This document shows, piece by piece, positions 52,746 through 60,685 of a stretch of 64,000 nucleotides of DNA. Made by a program: the position numbers and the translations under genes. The stretch's first letter is position 1. Every line of letters starts with the position of its first letter. The notes under the pieces are model-generated. The model saw nothing but the letters and a program-made list of their open reading frames with translations, had not been told where the DNA came from and did no database searches. This DNA is from Prosthecobacter sp. (GTDB taxonomy: Bacteria > Verrucomicrobiota > Verrucomicrobiia > Verrucomicrobiales > Verrucomicrobiaceae): assembly GCF_034366625.1 (NCBI RefSeq), contig NZ_JAXMIH010000001.1, positions 1-64,000 of the forward strand, in the 5' to 3' direction.

Positions 52746-54584
52746 ATGCTTTGGAACCAAAACATTGATCCTACCAAGGATCTGTCACAGAAACCCTTTG
52801 TCCTGTGGCGTCCCTTCATCGCCGCATGGGAATGGCTGGTACCGCCCACGGTGGCGCATCGTGACCGCCAGTCGCCGCTGGCGCGCTGGATCGCCGCCTT
52901 CGTGATCATCTGCATCTCCACCACATTGCTGATCCTTGGCATCGTGTATGCCAGGCCGCTGAAGAACTCGTACAAAAACATGCGTGCGGAGAGCATGGTG
53001 AAGGAGGCCCGGCGCATGGCGGAGAACGGGCAGATCGTCAATGCCGTGATGAAGGCGCAGGAGGCCTACACCAAGGCTCCTGAGAGCGTCGAGGCCATCC
53101 GGCTGAACTTTGAGTACTTCACGCAGATGAAGCGCGACACGGCGCTGTTTTTCTATGACAAGCTGAAGGAGCACGAGGCCCTCACCCCCGCCGATGAGCA
53201 GATGCATGTGCGCTGCCTTATGAACCTCGGAAGACCGAAGGAGGCCTCTTCGGCGCTGGAGCAACTGATGCGCGTGGAGCAGCCCAGCGAGGCGCTGATG
53301 AAGCTGGCCGAGGATGTCTGGGGCCAGCGTGAGCAGAACAAACCGCTGCTCAATGTGCTGCGCAGTTACACCGAAAAAAATCCCGACGACAAGGAGAGCG
53401 CACTGCGTCTCGCCAAGGTGCAAATCTCTTCTGGCAATCCTGGCGAGGCAGGCCAGGGCATGGAACTGCTCTGGACTCTGGCCGCTCAAGATGACGCGCT
53501 CGGCCTGCAAACCCTGGAGTACATCAGCGGACTGCCATCCCTGACACCTGCCGACACCGTCAAGCTGATCCAACGTCTCAAGAAACATCCCAAGGCGGAT
53601 GACCGGCACTATGTCACCGCCTTGAAACGCGAGGTGCAGCAGTCACCGGAACGCAAAAAGGCGATCGTCATGGAGGCCACGGCGAAGTACCGGGACAAAA
53701 AGCGCAATGAACTGCTGCCGTTTGTGCGCTGGCTGGTCGAGGAGGGTGAATTCCTGCAGGTGCTGACCATCCTGCCCGAGGAGGATGCCAAGGCCCATCA
53801 GGGGCTGCTGGAGAACTACCTCAACGCGCTCACCATGCTCCAGCGGTTCAACGACCTGGAACGCCTGGTCAATGATCCCAAAGTCGCGGATATTCTCGAC
53901 CCCACCACGGTGGCCATGTTCCGCGCGCACCTGGCCTACGTTTTGAAAAAACCCGCCGAGGAACTGCGCTCCAAACTCATCGCCGCCAAGGATGCGGCCC
54001 AAATCAACGGGCGCTACCCCTCCCTGCTGCGCATCGCCCAGTATGGCGAGGACCGCGGCCATTTCGACATCGCCGAGGATGCCTACCGTCTTACCATCAA
54101 GGCCGCTCAGCGCGCTTCAGCACCGCCACGGATCGAACGCGAGGCGTTTGCCGGTCTCATCAAGTCCTGCGAGGCCAACCACAACACCGAAGCTCTGCTG
54201 CAAGCGACCTTGGATGCCGTGCAACGCTGGCCCGATGACAATTCGTTTATTGAACGTCACCTCTACACCAGCCTGCTGGCTGGAAGGAACATCGAATTGT
54301 GTCTGCGCAACGCCCAGAAACTGCTGCAAACCCAGCCCAAGGACAATCTGCGCCGGCTCACCGTGGCCCTGGCCTTCTGGCGTCTGCATGACATCCAGCA
54401 GGCTGTCTCCTATCTTCAGTACATGGATTTGAATCTTCTCACCGAAGGACAACGCGCTGTCTTTGCCGCCATCGCCCACAGCGGTGGCTTCCATGACGAA
54501 GCCAAAGGCGTGATCAAGTCCATCAGCCCCAAGGCCAGCATGCTGCCAGAGGAGCGCCGGTGCTATGAATTCCCGCTGAAGTAA
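52746..54584 (+). CDS. Membrane-anchored TPR-like protein
   Basis: The 612-residue protein has a ~45-residue cytoplasmic start, one transmembrane segment (WIAAFVIICISTTLLILGIVYA, residues about 48-69), and then a helical domain of repeated TPR-like units such as AEDVWGQREQNKPLLNVLRSY, ALRLAKVQISSGNPGEAG and LRIAQYGEDRGHFDIAEDAY. The repeats are diverged, but their lengths and helix pairs fit a TPR solenoid on the extracytoplasmic side. Such proteins are usually protein-protein scaffolds. Its position beside the Gld-like operon makes a link possible but unproven. Confidence 0.75.
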   Translation: MLWNQNIDPTKDLSQKPFVLWRPFIAAWEWLVPPTVAHRDRQSPLARWIAAFVIICISTTLLILGIVYARPLKNSYKNMRAESMVKEARRMAENGQIVNAVMKAQEAYTKAPESVEAIRLNFEYFTQMKRDTALFFYDKLKEHEALTPADEQMHVRCLMNLGRPKEASSALEQLMRVEQPSEALMKLAEDVWGQREQNKPLLNVLRSYTEKNPDDKESALRLAKVQISSGNPGEAGQGMELLWTLAAQDDALGLQTLEYISGLPSLTPADTVKLIQRLKKHPKADDRHYVTALKREVQQSPERKKAIVMEATAKYRDKKRNELLPFVRWLVEEGEFLQVLTILPEEDAKAHQGLLENYLNALTMLQRFNDLERLVNDPKVADILDPTTVAMFRAHLAYVLKKPAEELRSKLIAAKDAAQINGRYPSLLRIAQYGEDRGHFDIAEDAYRLTIKAAQRASAPPRIEREAFAGLIKSCEANHNTEALLQATLDAVQRWPDDNSFIERHLYTSLLAGRNIELCLRNAQKLLQTQPKDNLRRLTVALAFWRLHDIQQAVSYLQYMDLNLLTEGQRAVFAAIAHSGGFHDEAKGVIKSISPKASMLPEERRCYEFPLK

Positions 54585-54590
54585 CCACCT

Positions 54591-54905
54591 TCATTCTTCA
54601 GGCCACACTCTGGCGGAATCTTTGAGCCGTCCGTCCACGAACTCCACGCCTTCAGACTTCAGCAGCGCCAATTTCTCACGCATCTTCTTACCCGCAGTTT
54701 GACCGGAATAACCCCCAAGCGTCAGATCCGCGCGAATCACACGATGGCAGGGCACCTCGGGAGCCAGCGGGTTGCGTTTGAGAGCCTGCCCGATCGCCTG
54801 AGCTGAGCGACAATGCAGCGCCTTCGCAATCGCGCGGTAGGTCGTCACCTTTCCCCGCGGCACTTCGCGGATGAACTCATAAACTCTCTGCTGAAACGGT
54901 GTCAT
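54591..54905 (-). CDS. MGMT-domain protein (O6-alkylguanine-DNA alkyltransferase-like)
   Basis: The 104-residue protein (ATG 54905) covers the DNA-binding and active-site domain of Ogt/MGMT: VYEFIREVPRGKVTTYRAIAKAL, the arginine-finger region and the PCHRVI active site with Cys53. The cysteine is kept, so it is not an alkyltransferase-like protein with Trp at this place. It lacks the N-terminal domain of longer Ogt proteins, which is common for small members. It could repair O6-alkylguanine by suicide transfer. A longer frame upstream runs through tRNA-Asp and is not real. Confidence 0.87.
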   Translation of the reverse strand: MTPFQQRVYEFIREVPRGKVTTYRAIAKALHCRSAQAIGQALKRNPLAPEVPCHRVIRADLTLGGYSGQTAGKKMREKLALLKSEGVEFVDGRLKDSARVWPEE

Positions 54906-54910
54906 GTGGC

Positions 54911-54941
54911 ATGAAAAAAGCCGCCTGGCACAGGCGGCTTT
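54911..54941 (-). terminator. Intrinsic terminator of tRNA-Asp
   Basis: On the minus strand an 11-bp stem (AAAGCCGCCTG and CAGGCGGCTTT, 54917-54927 and 54931-54941 on the plus strand) is followed by a run of T residues (complement of 54914-54919). It lies just 9 nt past the tRNA 3' end and before the start of the MGMT gene (ATG at 54905). Confidence 0.85.
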
Positions 54942-54949
54942 AAAATTCA

Positions 54950-55026
54950 TGGCGGAACGGACGGGACTTGAACCCGCAACCTCCAACGTGACAGGCTGGC
55001 GCTCTAACCAATTGAGCTACCGCTCC
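54950..55026 (-). tRNA. tRNA-Asp (GTC)
   Basis: On the minus strand a 77-nt cloverleaf begins GGAGCGGTAGCTCAATTGG and ends with an encoded CCA. The acceptor stem pairs GGAGCGG with CCGTTCC, the anticodon stem is CCAGC/GTTGG, and the loop CTGTCAC places the anticodon GTC (Asp). The T arm is GCGGG TTCAAGT CCCGT. A clear terminator follows at 54911. Confidence 0.95.
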
Positions 55027-55142
55027 TCACCAAGAATAGGGCCGCGATATTAAACGCATGCATTGCTCTGGCAAACGGAAACTTCCACGTGCGGATATTT
55101 TATCGACGCACCTGCAAAAGCGTCTGCCGCCGCAGCAGCAGC

Positions 55143-56057
55143 TCACGGCACTTCTTCACCGGAGCCGGTGAAGTACCAGCCGGTGACTTTGCCGTTGAGA
55201 ACGAGCGCCTGTGCTTCGGCGGGCTGCGGGCCAAACACGGTTTTTGCATTGAAGTTCACCTTCACCGCCCAGCCACCCTTGCCTTGGATCGTCGTGGGCT
55301 GCGGCTCCTGCCAGCCGGTGATGTTCTCCGGCGTGATTTCCGTGACCTGGCCGCGCTTCATGCTGGCAACGAGCAGCGGATAAGCGCCGGACGAGTCACG
55401 CACCGGCTTGCCGCTCGCATCCGCCTCGCTGCTGGAGGGCGCGGCAGAGACATGCTGTGCGGAGGACATCTGCTTCTTTGCCGCAATGGCCTTGAGCTCC
55501 GCCGCGCGCACGATCTTCCACTTTTCGTAAACTTCATTGAGCCGCATCTTCAAATCTGTGCTGTCGATGGGCAGTTGCGCGCGTGCTGGTGACGTGGCCG
55601 TGGGCGCTAACGTGATGACACCGTTGTCAGCGCTGATGGCAAAGGCTATGCCACCGGCAGCCACCTTGCTGGCGCCGACGCTCATCTTGAACTCGGCCTC
55701 CTGCAGCAGTTGCACCTCGCGTGGGGGGGCGAAAGCAGAAGGCGGAATCTTCTGCCAGTTGCCGGTGAGAACCTCGATGGGATCGAACCTGGGCCCCGCT
55801 GAGACCGCGACAGACGCAGATGCCGGAGTGGGTGCCACCGGCTTGGGCGTCTCCACCACCACGGGCTTGACCGGTGCGGGCGCTGTTTCGATCGTGACTG
55901 GTTTTTTCTCCTCAACCGGCTTCACGGGAACGACTTTTGCCTGTTTCGGCGGGTTGAGGCTTTTGAAGACCATTTTCTGTCCAGGAGGTGCCAGGAAGTA
56001 ATCATAACCTAGAAAGGCGGCACCGATGATGAGGATGGTATAGAAGAGTGATTTCAT
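55143..56057 (-). CDS. Membrane-anchored hypothetical protein with Pro-rich linker
   Basis: From ATG 56057 it has 304 residues (an ATG at 56081 would add eight). It has a signal-anchor helix (LFYTILIIGAAFLGYDYF), then a Pro/Lys/Val-rich linker (for example KPVEEKKPVTIETAPAPVKPVV), and a beta-rich C-terminal domain of about 190 residues with AGGIAFAISADNGVITLAP and VKVNFNAKTVFGPQPAEAQALVLNGKVTGWYF. The tail may bind ligand or protein in the periplasm. No known family is recognised. It lies alone, 116 nt from the tRNA. Confidence 0.68.
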   Translation of the reverse strand: MKSLFYTILIIGAAFLGYDYFLAPPGQKMVFKSLNPPKQAKVVPVKPVEEKKPVTIETAPAPVKPVVVETPKPVAPTPASASVAVSAGPRFDPIEVLTGNWQKIPPSAFAPPREVQLLQEAEFKMSVGASKVAAGGIAFAISADNGVITLAPTATSPARAQLPIDSTDLKMRLNEVYEKWKIVRAAELKAIAAKKQMSSAQHVSAAPSSSEADASGKPVRDSSGAYPLLVASMKRGQVTEITPENITGWQEPQPTTIQGKGGWAVKVNFNAKTVFGPQPAEAQALVLNGKVTGWYFTGSGEEVP

Positions 56058-56215
56058 GAGAGTGGGGGATTGATGACTCATGCGTCATCACATGAGCAAG
56101 CGATCCAGTACTTCCACTTCTTGGGCGGGCAGTTACATTTTTCTGTCAAAAGTGTGTCAAAAGGGAACCAGGACGTGCTGCTTGCGGGCACGAATGCCTT
56201 CGCTACATAGCGTTC

Positions 56216-56971
56216 ATGCCCCAACCCAATCTGCTCCTCGGAGTCAACATCGACCATGTCGTGACCCTGCGTCAGGCACGCTATCGTGCCATGCTGGAGT
56301 CGCCCAACGCGGAGCCTTCCGCGCTGACAGCGGCCTTGGAGGCCGAGGCTGCGGGAGCCCACTCGATCACCGTGCATTTGCGAGCCGACCGGCGTCACAT
56401 CCAGGATGCCGATGTGCGGCTGCTGCAGAGCAAGATCACCACAAAGCTGAATCTGGAAATGGGCAACACCCGCGAGATCCTGGACATCGCCCTGGAAGTG
56501 CGGCCCCATTTTGTGTGCATGGTGCCGGAAAACCGCGAGGAGGTGACGACGGAAGGCGGTCTCGATGTGGCGGGCCAGCGTGAATCCCTGCGCGGAACCG
56601 TGAAGGCGCTCAGCGACAACGGCACCCGCGTCAGCATGTTCATCGACCCGGACCTCGAACAAGTGCGCGCCAGCGCCGAAATCGGCGCGGCCATGATCGA
56701 ACTGCACACCGGCACCTTCGCCAATCACACCGGTGCCGAACGTGCCGCCGAGGTGCGGCGTCTGTGCGCGGCGGCCGAGCTGGGACATGAGCTGGGCCTG
56801 CAAATCAATGCCGGGCATGGGCTCACGACGAGCAATCTTCCCGACCTCTGGGCCGTTCCGCATCTCGCGGAGTTGAACATCGGTCATCACATTGTTTCGC
56901 GTGCCGTGTTCATCGGCCTGCGTGAAGCGGTGAAAGAAATGCTGGCGGTCATGGCGACCTATCGCGACTGA
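56216..56971 (+). CDS. pdxJ: Pyridoxine 5'-phosphate synthase
   Basis: This 251-residue TIM-barrel enzyme has the PdxJ start LLLGVNIDHVVTLRQARY, the active-site histidine/arginine segment HSITVHLRADRRHI, ETTEGGLDV-type loop (EVTTEGGLDVAG) and the end GHHIVSRAVFIGL. It condenses 1-deoxyxylulose 5-phosphate with 3-amino-2-oxopropyl phosphate. It is 6 nt upstream of acpS, the common bacterial pdxJ-acpS pair. The ATG at 56216 is well placed after a stretch without genes. Confidence 0.96.
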   Translation: MPQPNLLLGVNIDHVVTLRQARYRAMLESPNAEPSALTAALEAEAAGAHSITVHLRADRRHIQDADVRLLQSKITTKLNLEMGNTREILDIALEVRPHFVCMVPENREEVTTEGGLDVAGQRESLRGTVKALSDNGTRVSMFIDPDLEQVRASAEIGAAMIELHTGTFANHTGAERAAEVRRLCAAAELGHELGLQINAGHGLTTSNLPDLWAVPHLAELNIGHHIVSRAVFIGLREAVKEMLAVMATYRD

Positions 56972-56977
56972 ACACCG

Positions 56978-57349
56978 ATGAAACCCACCGGCATCGGCAT
57001 TGATCTCGTCGAGGTGTCCCGCATCCGCGAGTTGCTGGAAAAGCACGGCCAGCGCTTCAAAGAGCGCACCTTCACGGCGGCGGAGATCGCCTACTGCGAT
57101 GCCTGCGCTGAACCGGCGATGCACTACGCGGCACGATTCGCCGCCAAAGAGGCCGTGGCCAAGGCCCTCGGCACCGGCATCTGGGCCGAAGGCGTGAACT
57201 GGACCGACATCGAAGTCGTGCGCGAGACCAGTGGCAAACCGATGATCACCCTGCATGGCATGGCCAAAGAACACGCCGGCGACGCCTCCTGCCTCGTGAG
57301 CCTGACACATACCCGTGAGCTGGCCATGGCGCAGGTTTTGCTGGCGTGA
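56978..57349 (+). CDS. acpS: Holo-[acyl-carrier-protein] synthase
   Basis: The 123-residue protein matches AcpS: GIGIDLVEVSRI with the first magnesium Asp, FAAKEAVAKALGTGI (with the catalytic Glu) and SLTHTRELAMAQVLL at the end. It attaches the 4'-phosphopantetheine group to acyl carrier protein. The substrate AcpP is encoded at 58727-58966, and CoA supplier CoaD at 57401, so the acyl-carrier activation genes are clustered. The gene starts 6 nt after pdxJ. Confidence 0.96.
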   Translation: MKPTGIGIDLVEVSRIRELLEKHGQRFKERTFTAAEIAYCDACAEPAMHYAARFAAKEAVAKALGTGIWAEGVNWTDIEVVRETSGKPMITLHGMAKEHAGDASCLVSLTHTRELAMAQVLLA

Positions 57350-57400
57350 GCTTTCTCTTTTCACACACTGCCGCAGCCGCTACAATCCGCTCAGAATATC

Positions 57401-57877
57401 ATGCGACGCGCGATCTATCCCGGCAGCTTTGACCCTATCACCAACGGCCACCTCGACGTGTTGCAGCGTGCGGCGGGCATTTTTGACAATCTCATCATCG
57501 CCGTGGCCCGGGACAATACGAAGCAGAGCCTCTTCAGTGTGGAGGAACGCGTCGAGCTCATCCGCTCCGCCACCGCCGAGATCAATGGCATCGAGGTCAT
57601 GCCGTTCGAGGGCCTGCTGGTGAATTTTGCCCGCAAACACAAGGCCATCGCCCTCGTGCGCGGCCTTCGCGCGGTATCCGACTTCGAATTCGAGTTCCAA
57701 CTCGCCCTCATGAATCGTAAATTGGAACCGAACCTCGAAACCCTGTTCCTCATGCCCCGCGAAGAGTACACCTATATCAGCAGCCGTTTGGTGAAAGAAA
57801 TCTGCCGTCTGGGTGGCCACATTGATCAGTTCGTTCCTCCAAACGTGGCGCTGGCGTTGCGGTCCAAGCTTCAATAA
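57401..57877 (+). CDS. coaD: Phosphopantetheine adenylyltransferase
   Basis: This 158-residue protein has the CoaD nucleotidyltransferase motif RAIYPGSFDPITNGHLD, which contains the (T/H)xGH-type ATP-binding site, and the RGLRAVSDFEFEFQLALMNR region with the ISSRLVKEI tail. It makes dephospho-CoA from 4'-phosphopantetheine and ATP. It lies 51 nt downstream of acpS and 12 nt before the DUF177 gene, so it is probably in the same transcription unit. Confidence 0.96.
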   Translation: MRRAIYPGSFDPITNGHLDVLQRAAGIFDNLIIAVARDNTKQSLFSVEERVELIRSATAEINGIEVMPFEGLLVNFARKHKAIALVRGLRAVSDFEFEFQLALMNRKLEPNLETLFLMPREEYTYISSRLVKEICRLGGHIDQFVPPNVALALRSKLQ

Positions 57878-57889
57878 CCCCCCTTTCCC

Positions 57890-58369
57890 ATGCACCGCCC
57901 CTTTCAAATCGACCTGCGCTCCATCCCCGAGGGAGGCAAAGACATCTCCGGCCAGGAACCGCCCGCCTTCTTCGCCTTGGACGAAAAAGACCCCGTTCAG
58001 CCCATTTCCCCGCTGAAGTATGAGCTCCATCTGGAGCGCGACGGCAGCGATCTCCTCGTCAGCGGCCGGCTGGAGGCCACCTTCAGCCTCGAATGCGGCG
58101 GCTGCCTGGAACGCTTCGAGTTCCGGGTGGAACTGGCCGATTACGCCTCCGAAATCGAGATTGCGAAGGATGGTACGATCAACTTGACGGATACCATCCG
58201 GGAAGATACTCTCCTGGCCCTTCCGAGCTACCCACGCTGTGAGGACGGCAATGTCCGGCCTCGTCAGTGTCCCGCCGAAGGCAGGTTTGAACCCGCGCTG
58301 GAAACAGCCGAAGAAGAACCTCAAAGTGCGGGCCCGGGTGTGTGGGAAGCCTTAAACAAGTTGAACTAG
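57890..58369 (+). CDS. DUF177/YceD family protein
   Basis: The 159-residue protein has the YceD/DUF177 pattern of a beta-rich start (QIDLRSIPEGG, LHLERDGSDLLVSGRLEATFSLECGGCLERFEF, with the Cys-x-x-Cys pair) and the C-terminal NLTDTIREDTLLALPSYPRCEDG, which in this family carries a CRPxC-like motif. YceD is found upstream of rpmF in most bacteria and is linked to 23S rRNA processing or ribosome assembly. Here it is also directly upstream of rpmF (26 nt gap). Both ends look complete. Confidence 0.9.
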   Translation: MHRPFQIDLRSIPEGGKDISGQEPPAFFALDEKDPVQPISPLKYELHLERDGSDLLVSGRLEATFSLECGGCLERFEFRVELADYASEIEIAKDGTINLTDTIREDTLLALPSYPRCEDGNVRPRQCPAEGRFEPALETAEEEPQSAGPGVWEALNKLN

Positions 58370-58395
58370 ACCAGACCCCCCACCCGACAACTCTC

Positions 58396-58584
58396 ATGGC
58401 CAATCCGAAGCGCAGACAATCCAAGAGCCGCCAACGCATGCGTCAAGGCGCAAACCGCTGGAAGGCGCCCACCCTTAAGAGCTGCCCCGAATGCGGCACC
58501 ACCGTCCCCGGCCACGTCGCCTGCCCTTCCTGCGGCTACTACCGCGGCCGTCAGGTGATCAGCAAGGTCGCCGGCGAAAGCTGA
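58396..58584 (+). CDS. rpmF: 50S ribosomal protein L32
   Basis: The 62-residue protein has the L32 start ANPKRRQSKSRQRMRQGANRW and a C-terminal zinc ribbon CPECG...CPSCGYYRG with four cysteines, so it is the zinc-binding (C+) form. It is a structural protein of the large ribosomal subunit. It directly follows the YceD gene, as in most genomes, and is followed by a strong terminator at 58611. The start is ATG 58396. Confidence 0.96.
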   Translation: MANPKRRQSKSRQRMRQGANRWKAPTLKSCPECGTTVPGHVACPSCGYYRGRQVISKVAGES

Positions 58585-58610
58585 TCCCCTCCCCTTTCTT
58601 TTTTTCATCA

Positions 58611-58645
58611 ACCCCGCTGCGTCTCACGACGCGGCGGGGTTTTTG
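58611..58645 (+). terminator. Intrinsic terminator after rpmF
   Basis: A 13-bp stem ACCCCGCTGCGTC (58611-58623) with its arm at 58628-58640 and a TCAC loop, one G-T wobble, is followed by a T-run (58640-58644). It ends the coaD to rpmF unit on the plus strand. Confidence 0.88.
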
Positions 58646-58671
58646 TTTTGCCCGCAAACATCACAGCCAAC

Positions 58672-58700
58672 AAAAAAGCCAGATGGACGACCATCTGGCT
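58672..58700 (-). terminator. Intrinsic terminator after acpP
   Basis: A perfect 10-bp stem AGCCAGATGG (58677-58686) and CCATCTGGCT (58691-58700) with an ACGA loop lies 26 nt past the acpP stop. On the minus strand it is followed by T residues (complement of 58672-58677). With the adjacent plus-strand terminator it separates two convergent units. Confidence 0.88.
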
Positions 58701-58726
58701 TCCTCGAAATGGGTTGATGCGCGAGG

Positions 58727-58966
58727 TTACTCGGCGTTTTCTTCGACGTAGCGGACGACGTCGCCAACGGACTGGAGTTTTTCAGCTTCTTCATCCGGCA
58801 CGTCGATGCCGAACTCGTCCTCGAAGGCCATCACCAGCTCGACGGTGTCGAGGGAGTCGGCGCCGAGATCTTCGATGAACTTGGCTTCGGGGGTGACCTG
58901 CTCGGGGTTCACGCCGAGCTGTTCAACGATGATGTCTCTGACTTTTTCTGTGATGTTTTCTGCCAT
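58727..58966 (-). CDS. acpP: Acyl carrier protein
   Basis: The 79-residue acidic protein has the phosphopantetheine attachment site Ser38 in [11 protein letters not shown] and the usual four-helix acyl carrier protein length ([28 protein letters not shown] core). It carries the growing acyl chain in fatty acid synthesis after AcpS (56978) activates it. It is transcribed from its own region on the minus strand, with a terminator at 58672. Confidence 0.96.
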   Translation of the reverse strand: MAENITEKVRDIIVEQLGVNPEQVTPEAKFIEDLGADSLDTVELVMAFEDEFGIDVPDEEAEKLQSVGDVVRYVEENAE

Positions 58967-59060
58967 AGATAGGGGGTGGTGAGATGGGGCGGAGCTTTAG
59001 CGGCTGCCTTTGCTTTGGCAAGGGGAAAATCCGGCCTTTTTCAAACGATGCAAAACAACG

Positions 59061-59912
59061 TCATGGCTGAAGTTCCTCTGGTGTGGATTCACCACTGCCG
59101 GGTTCGCTGATCTTTTCGATCAACTCGCCGCTGAAATGGCCGAGCAGACGTTCCAGAATCTTGTCGGCGCCACCAAACTTCAGGTCATCGATCACGGCAC
59201 GTTTTTCGACCGTGCCATTCGTGCGATACCACGCATAGGCGAGGCCCTTGTGCTCCCACTTGCGTTTATCGACACGAAAGACCTGCGTGTAGGGAATGGT
59301 GACGCCCTCGGGTGTCACCCAATGGTCCGCCTCGCCACGCAGCACCTTGCCGCGATTGAGCAGCACGACGATGCCCACGATCAGCGCTCCGGCGAAGCAG
59401 CCGTAGGCAAACCAGAACTGCTCGGCGATCTCGCGGTCGCTGTAGAGCTTCGGATCTTCCTCCCAGCCGTTCTGTGCCGCATAGCTCACCCATCTCGGCG
59501 GCTCTCCGTCCGTGCCGGTGGGCAGGCCCTTGGCCTTCGCATCAGCGATCCACTGTTCCAGACGGCCTTCTTTTTTGGCCGTGTCAAAGGAGGGCAGGAA
59601 CTCGGTGGTGAACCACTCCTTCTTCTTCGCCATGGCGACCGCCTTGGGATACCCGCTCACACCATCGTAGAGGAACACGAGCCCAAAAACGAGCAGCAGC
59701 CCGGCGAGCATGCCCATGCGACGGAAATACCAGCGCGTGACACGGCACACGATGGATGCCGATGCATCAACAGCGGCGGCTGGCGGAGGAACGGGGGAGG
59801 CGGACGGGGTGGATTCCATTGGAGTGGATTCAATCGCAGGCGGGTGGGGAAGCAACACGGGATTTTGTGTGACAAAGTCCACGCGGTTTTGCAACGTGTC
59901 CACGCTTCCCAT
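59061..59912 (-). CDS. Two-helix membrane protein of unknown function
   Basis: The 283-residue protein has a Pro/Ser/Thr-rich start of about 55 residues, a first membrane segment (MLAGLLLVFGLVFLYDGV, about residue 67), a soluble domain with GYPKAVAMAKKKEWFTTEFLPSF, a second membrane segment (FWFAYGCFAGALIVGIVVLL) and a C-terminal domain with GEADHWVTPEGVTIPYTQVFRVDKRKWEHKG. I recognise no family, but a PH-like C-terminal domain is possible (the GVTIPYTQV strand, and its position after two helices). It is convergent with acpP's region and divergent from the YugP gene. Confidence 0.7.
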   Translation of the reverse strand: MGSVDTLQNRVDFVTQNPVLLPHPPAIESTPMESTPSASPVPPPAAAVDASASIVCRVTRWYFRRMGMLAGLLLVFGLVFLYDGVSGYPKAVAMAKKKEWFTTEFLPSFDTAKKEGRLEQWIADAKAKGLPTGTDGEPPRWVSYAAQNGWEEDPKLYSDREIAEQFWFAYGCFAGALIVGIVVLLNRGKVLRGEADHWVTPEGVTIPYTQVFRVDKRKWEHKGLAYAWYRTNGTVEKRAVIDDLKFGGADKILERLLGHFSGELIEKISEPGSGESTPEELQP

Positions 59913-59954
59913 GTGCGGATTGGTGCGTATGAAAGGGAAAGACCATCCAAACTC

Positions 59955-60650
59955 ATGATCATCGACCCTCTCTACCTCCTCCTCTTCCTCGGCACGATGG
60001 CGCTGTCACTCTTCGCCTCCTGGCGTGTGAAGGGCGCCTACGCGCGCTATTCGCAGGTGCCGGCCAGTTCCGGCATGTCAGGGGCGCAAATCGCGCAGCG
60101 CATTCTCGACCTCAATGGCATCCACGACGTGACCATCCATTCCACCCATGGTTTGTTGAGTGACCATTATGACCCGACCAACAAGCGTTTGGTGCTCTGC
60201 GAGGAGAACTATCACGGCACCAACGTCGCCGCGCTCGGCGTGGCGGCGCATGAATGCGGCCACGCCATCCAGCATCAGCAGCTCTACGCGCCATTGCAAT
60301 GGCGCATGGCCGCCGTGGGCATCACCACCGTGGTCGGCAGCATCATTCCCTTTGTCGGCATGGGGCTGCTCTACATCGCGCCCAAGATCGCCATTCCGGT
60401 CCTCGCTCTCTGCTTTGGTGTGGTGATGCTCTTCCAACTCGTCACGCTGCCGGTCGAGTTTGATGCCACCGCCCGTGCCAAACGCATTCTGGCCCACACT
60501 GGTGCCGTGGCTCCTGGCGCAGAAACTGCGGCGATGAGCAAAGTGCTCGACGCCGCCGCCCTGACCTATGTCGCGGCCTTCATCAGCGCCCTTGGCACGT
60601 TCCTCTACTACGTCATGCACATGCTCGGTGGTCAGCGGAACGACGATTAA
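59955..60650 (+). CDS. YugP-type zinc metallopeptidase (membrane)
   Basis: The 231-residue protein (ATG 59955) has a first membrane segment (LYLLLFLGTMALSLFASW), then a zincin motif His99-Glu100-x-x-His103 (VAAHECGHAIQ) with the upstream DHYDPTNKRLVL segment, and two further hydrophobic hairpins and the C-terminal VAAFISALGTFLYYVMHML. This matches the YugP/DUF2268-like putative neutral zinc metallopeptidase family. Substrates are unknown. The large upstream in-frame extension is antisense to the 59061 gene and was not used. Confidence 0.9.
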   Translation: MIIDPLYLLLFLGTMALSLFASWRVKGAYARYSQVPASSGMSGAQIAQRILDLNGIHDVTIHSTHGLLSDHYDPTNKRLVLCEENYHGTNVAALGVAAHECGHAIQHQQLYAPLQWRMAAVGITTVVGSIIPFVGMGLLYIAPKIAIPVLALCFGVVMLFQLVTLPVEFDATARAKRILAHTGAVAPGAETAAMSKVLDAAALTYVAAFISALGTFLYYVMHMLGGQRNDD

Positions 60651-60685
60651 ACTGCCGGAGCAAACATTCAGCTCTGACGCGGCGT

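Noticed and set aside
54906..54986. N-terminal extension of the MGMT gene including EVAGSSPVRSA
   Set aside because: This peptide is the translation of part of tRNA-Asp, a known annotation artefact.
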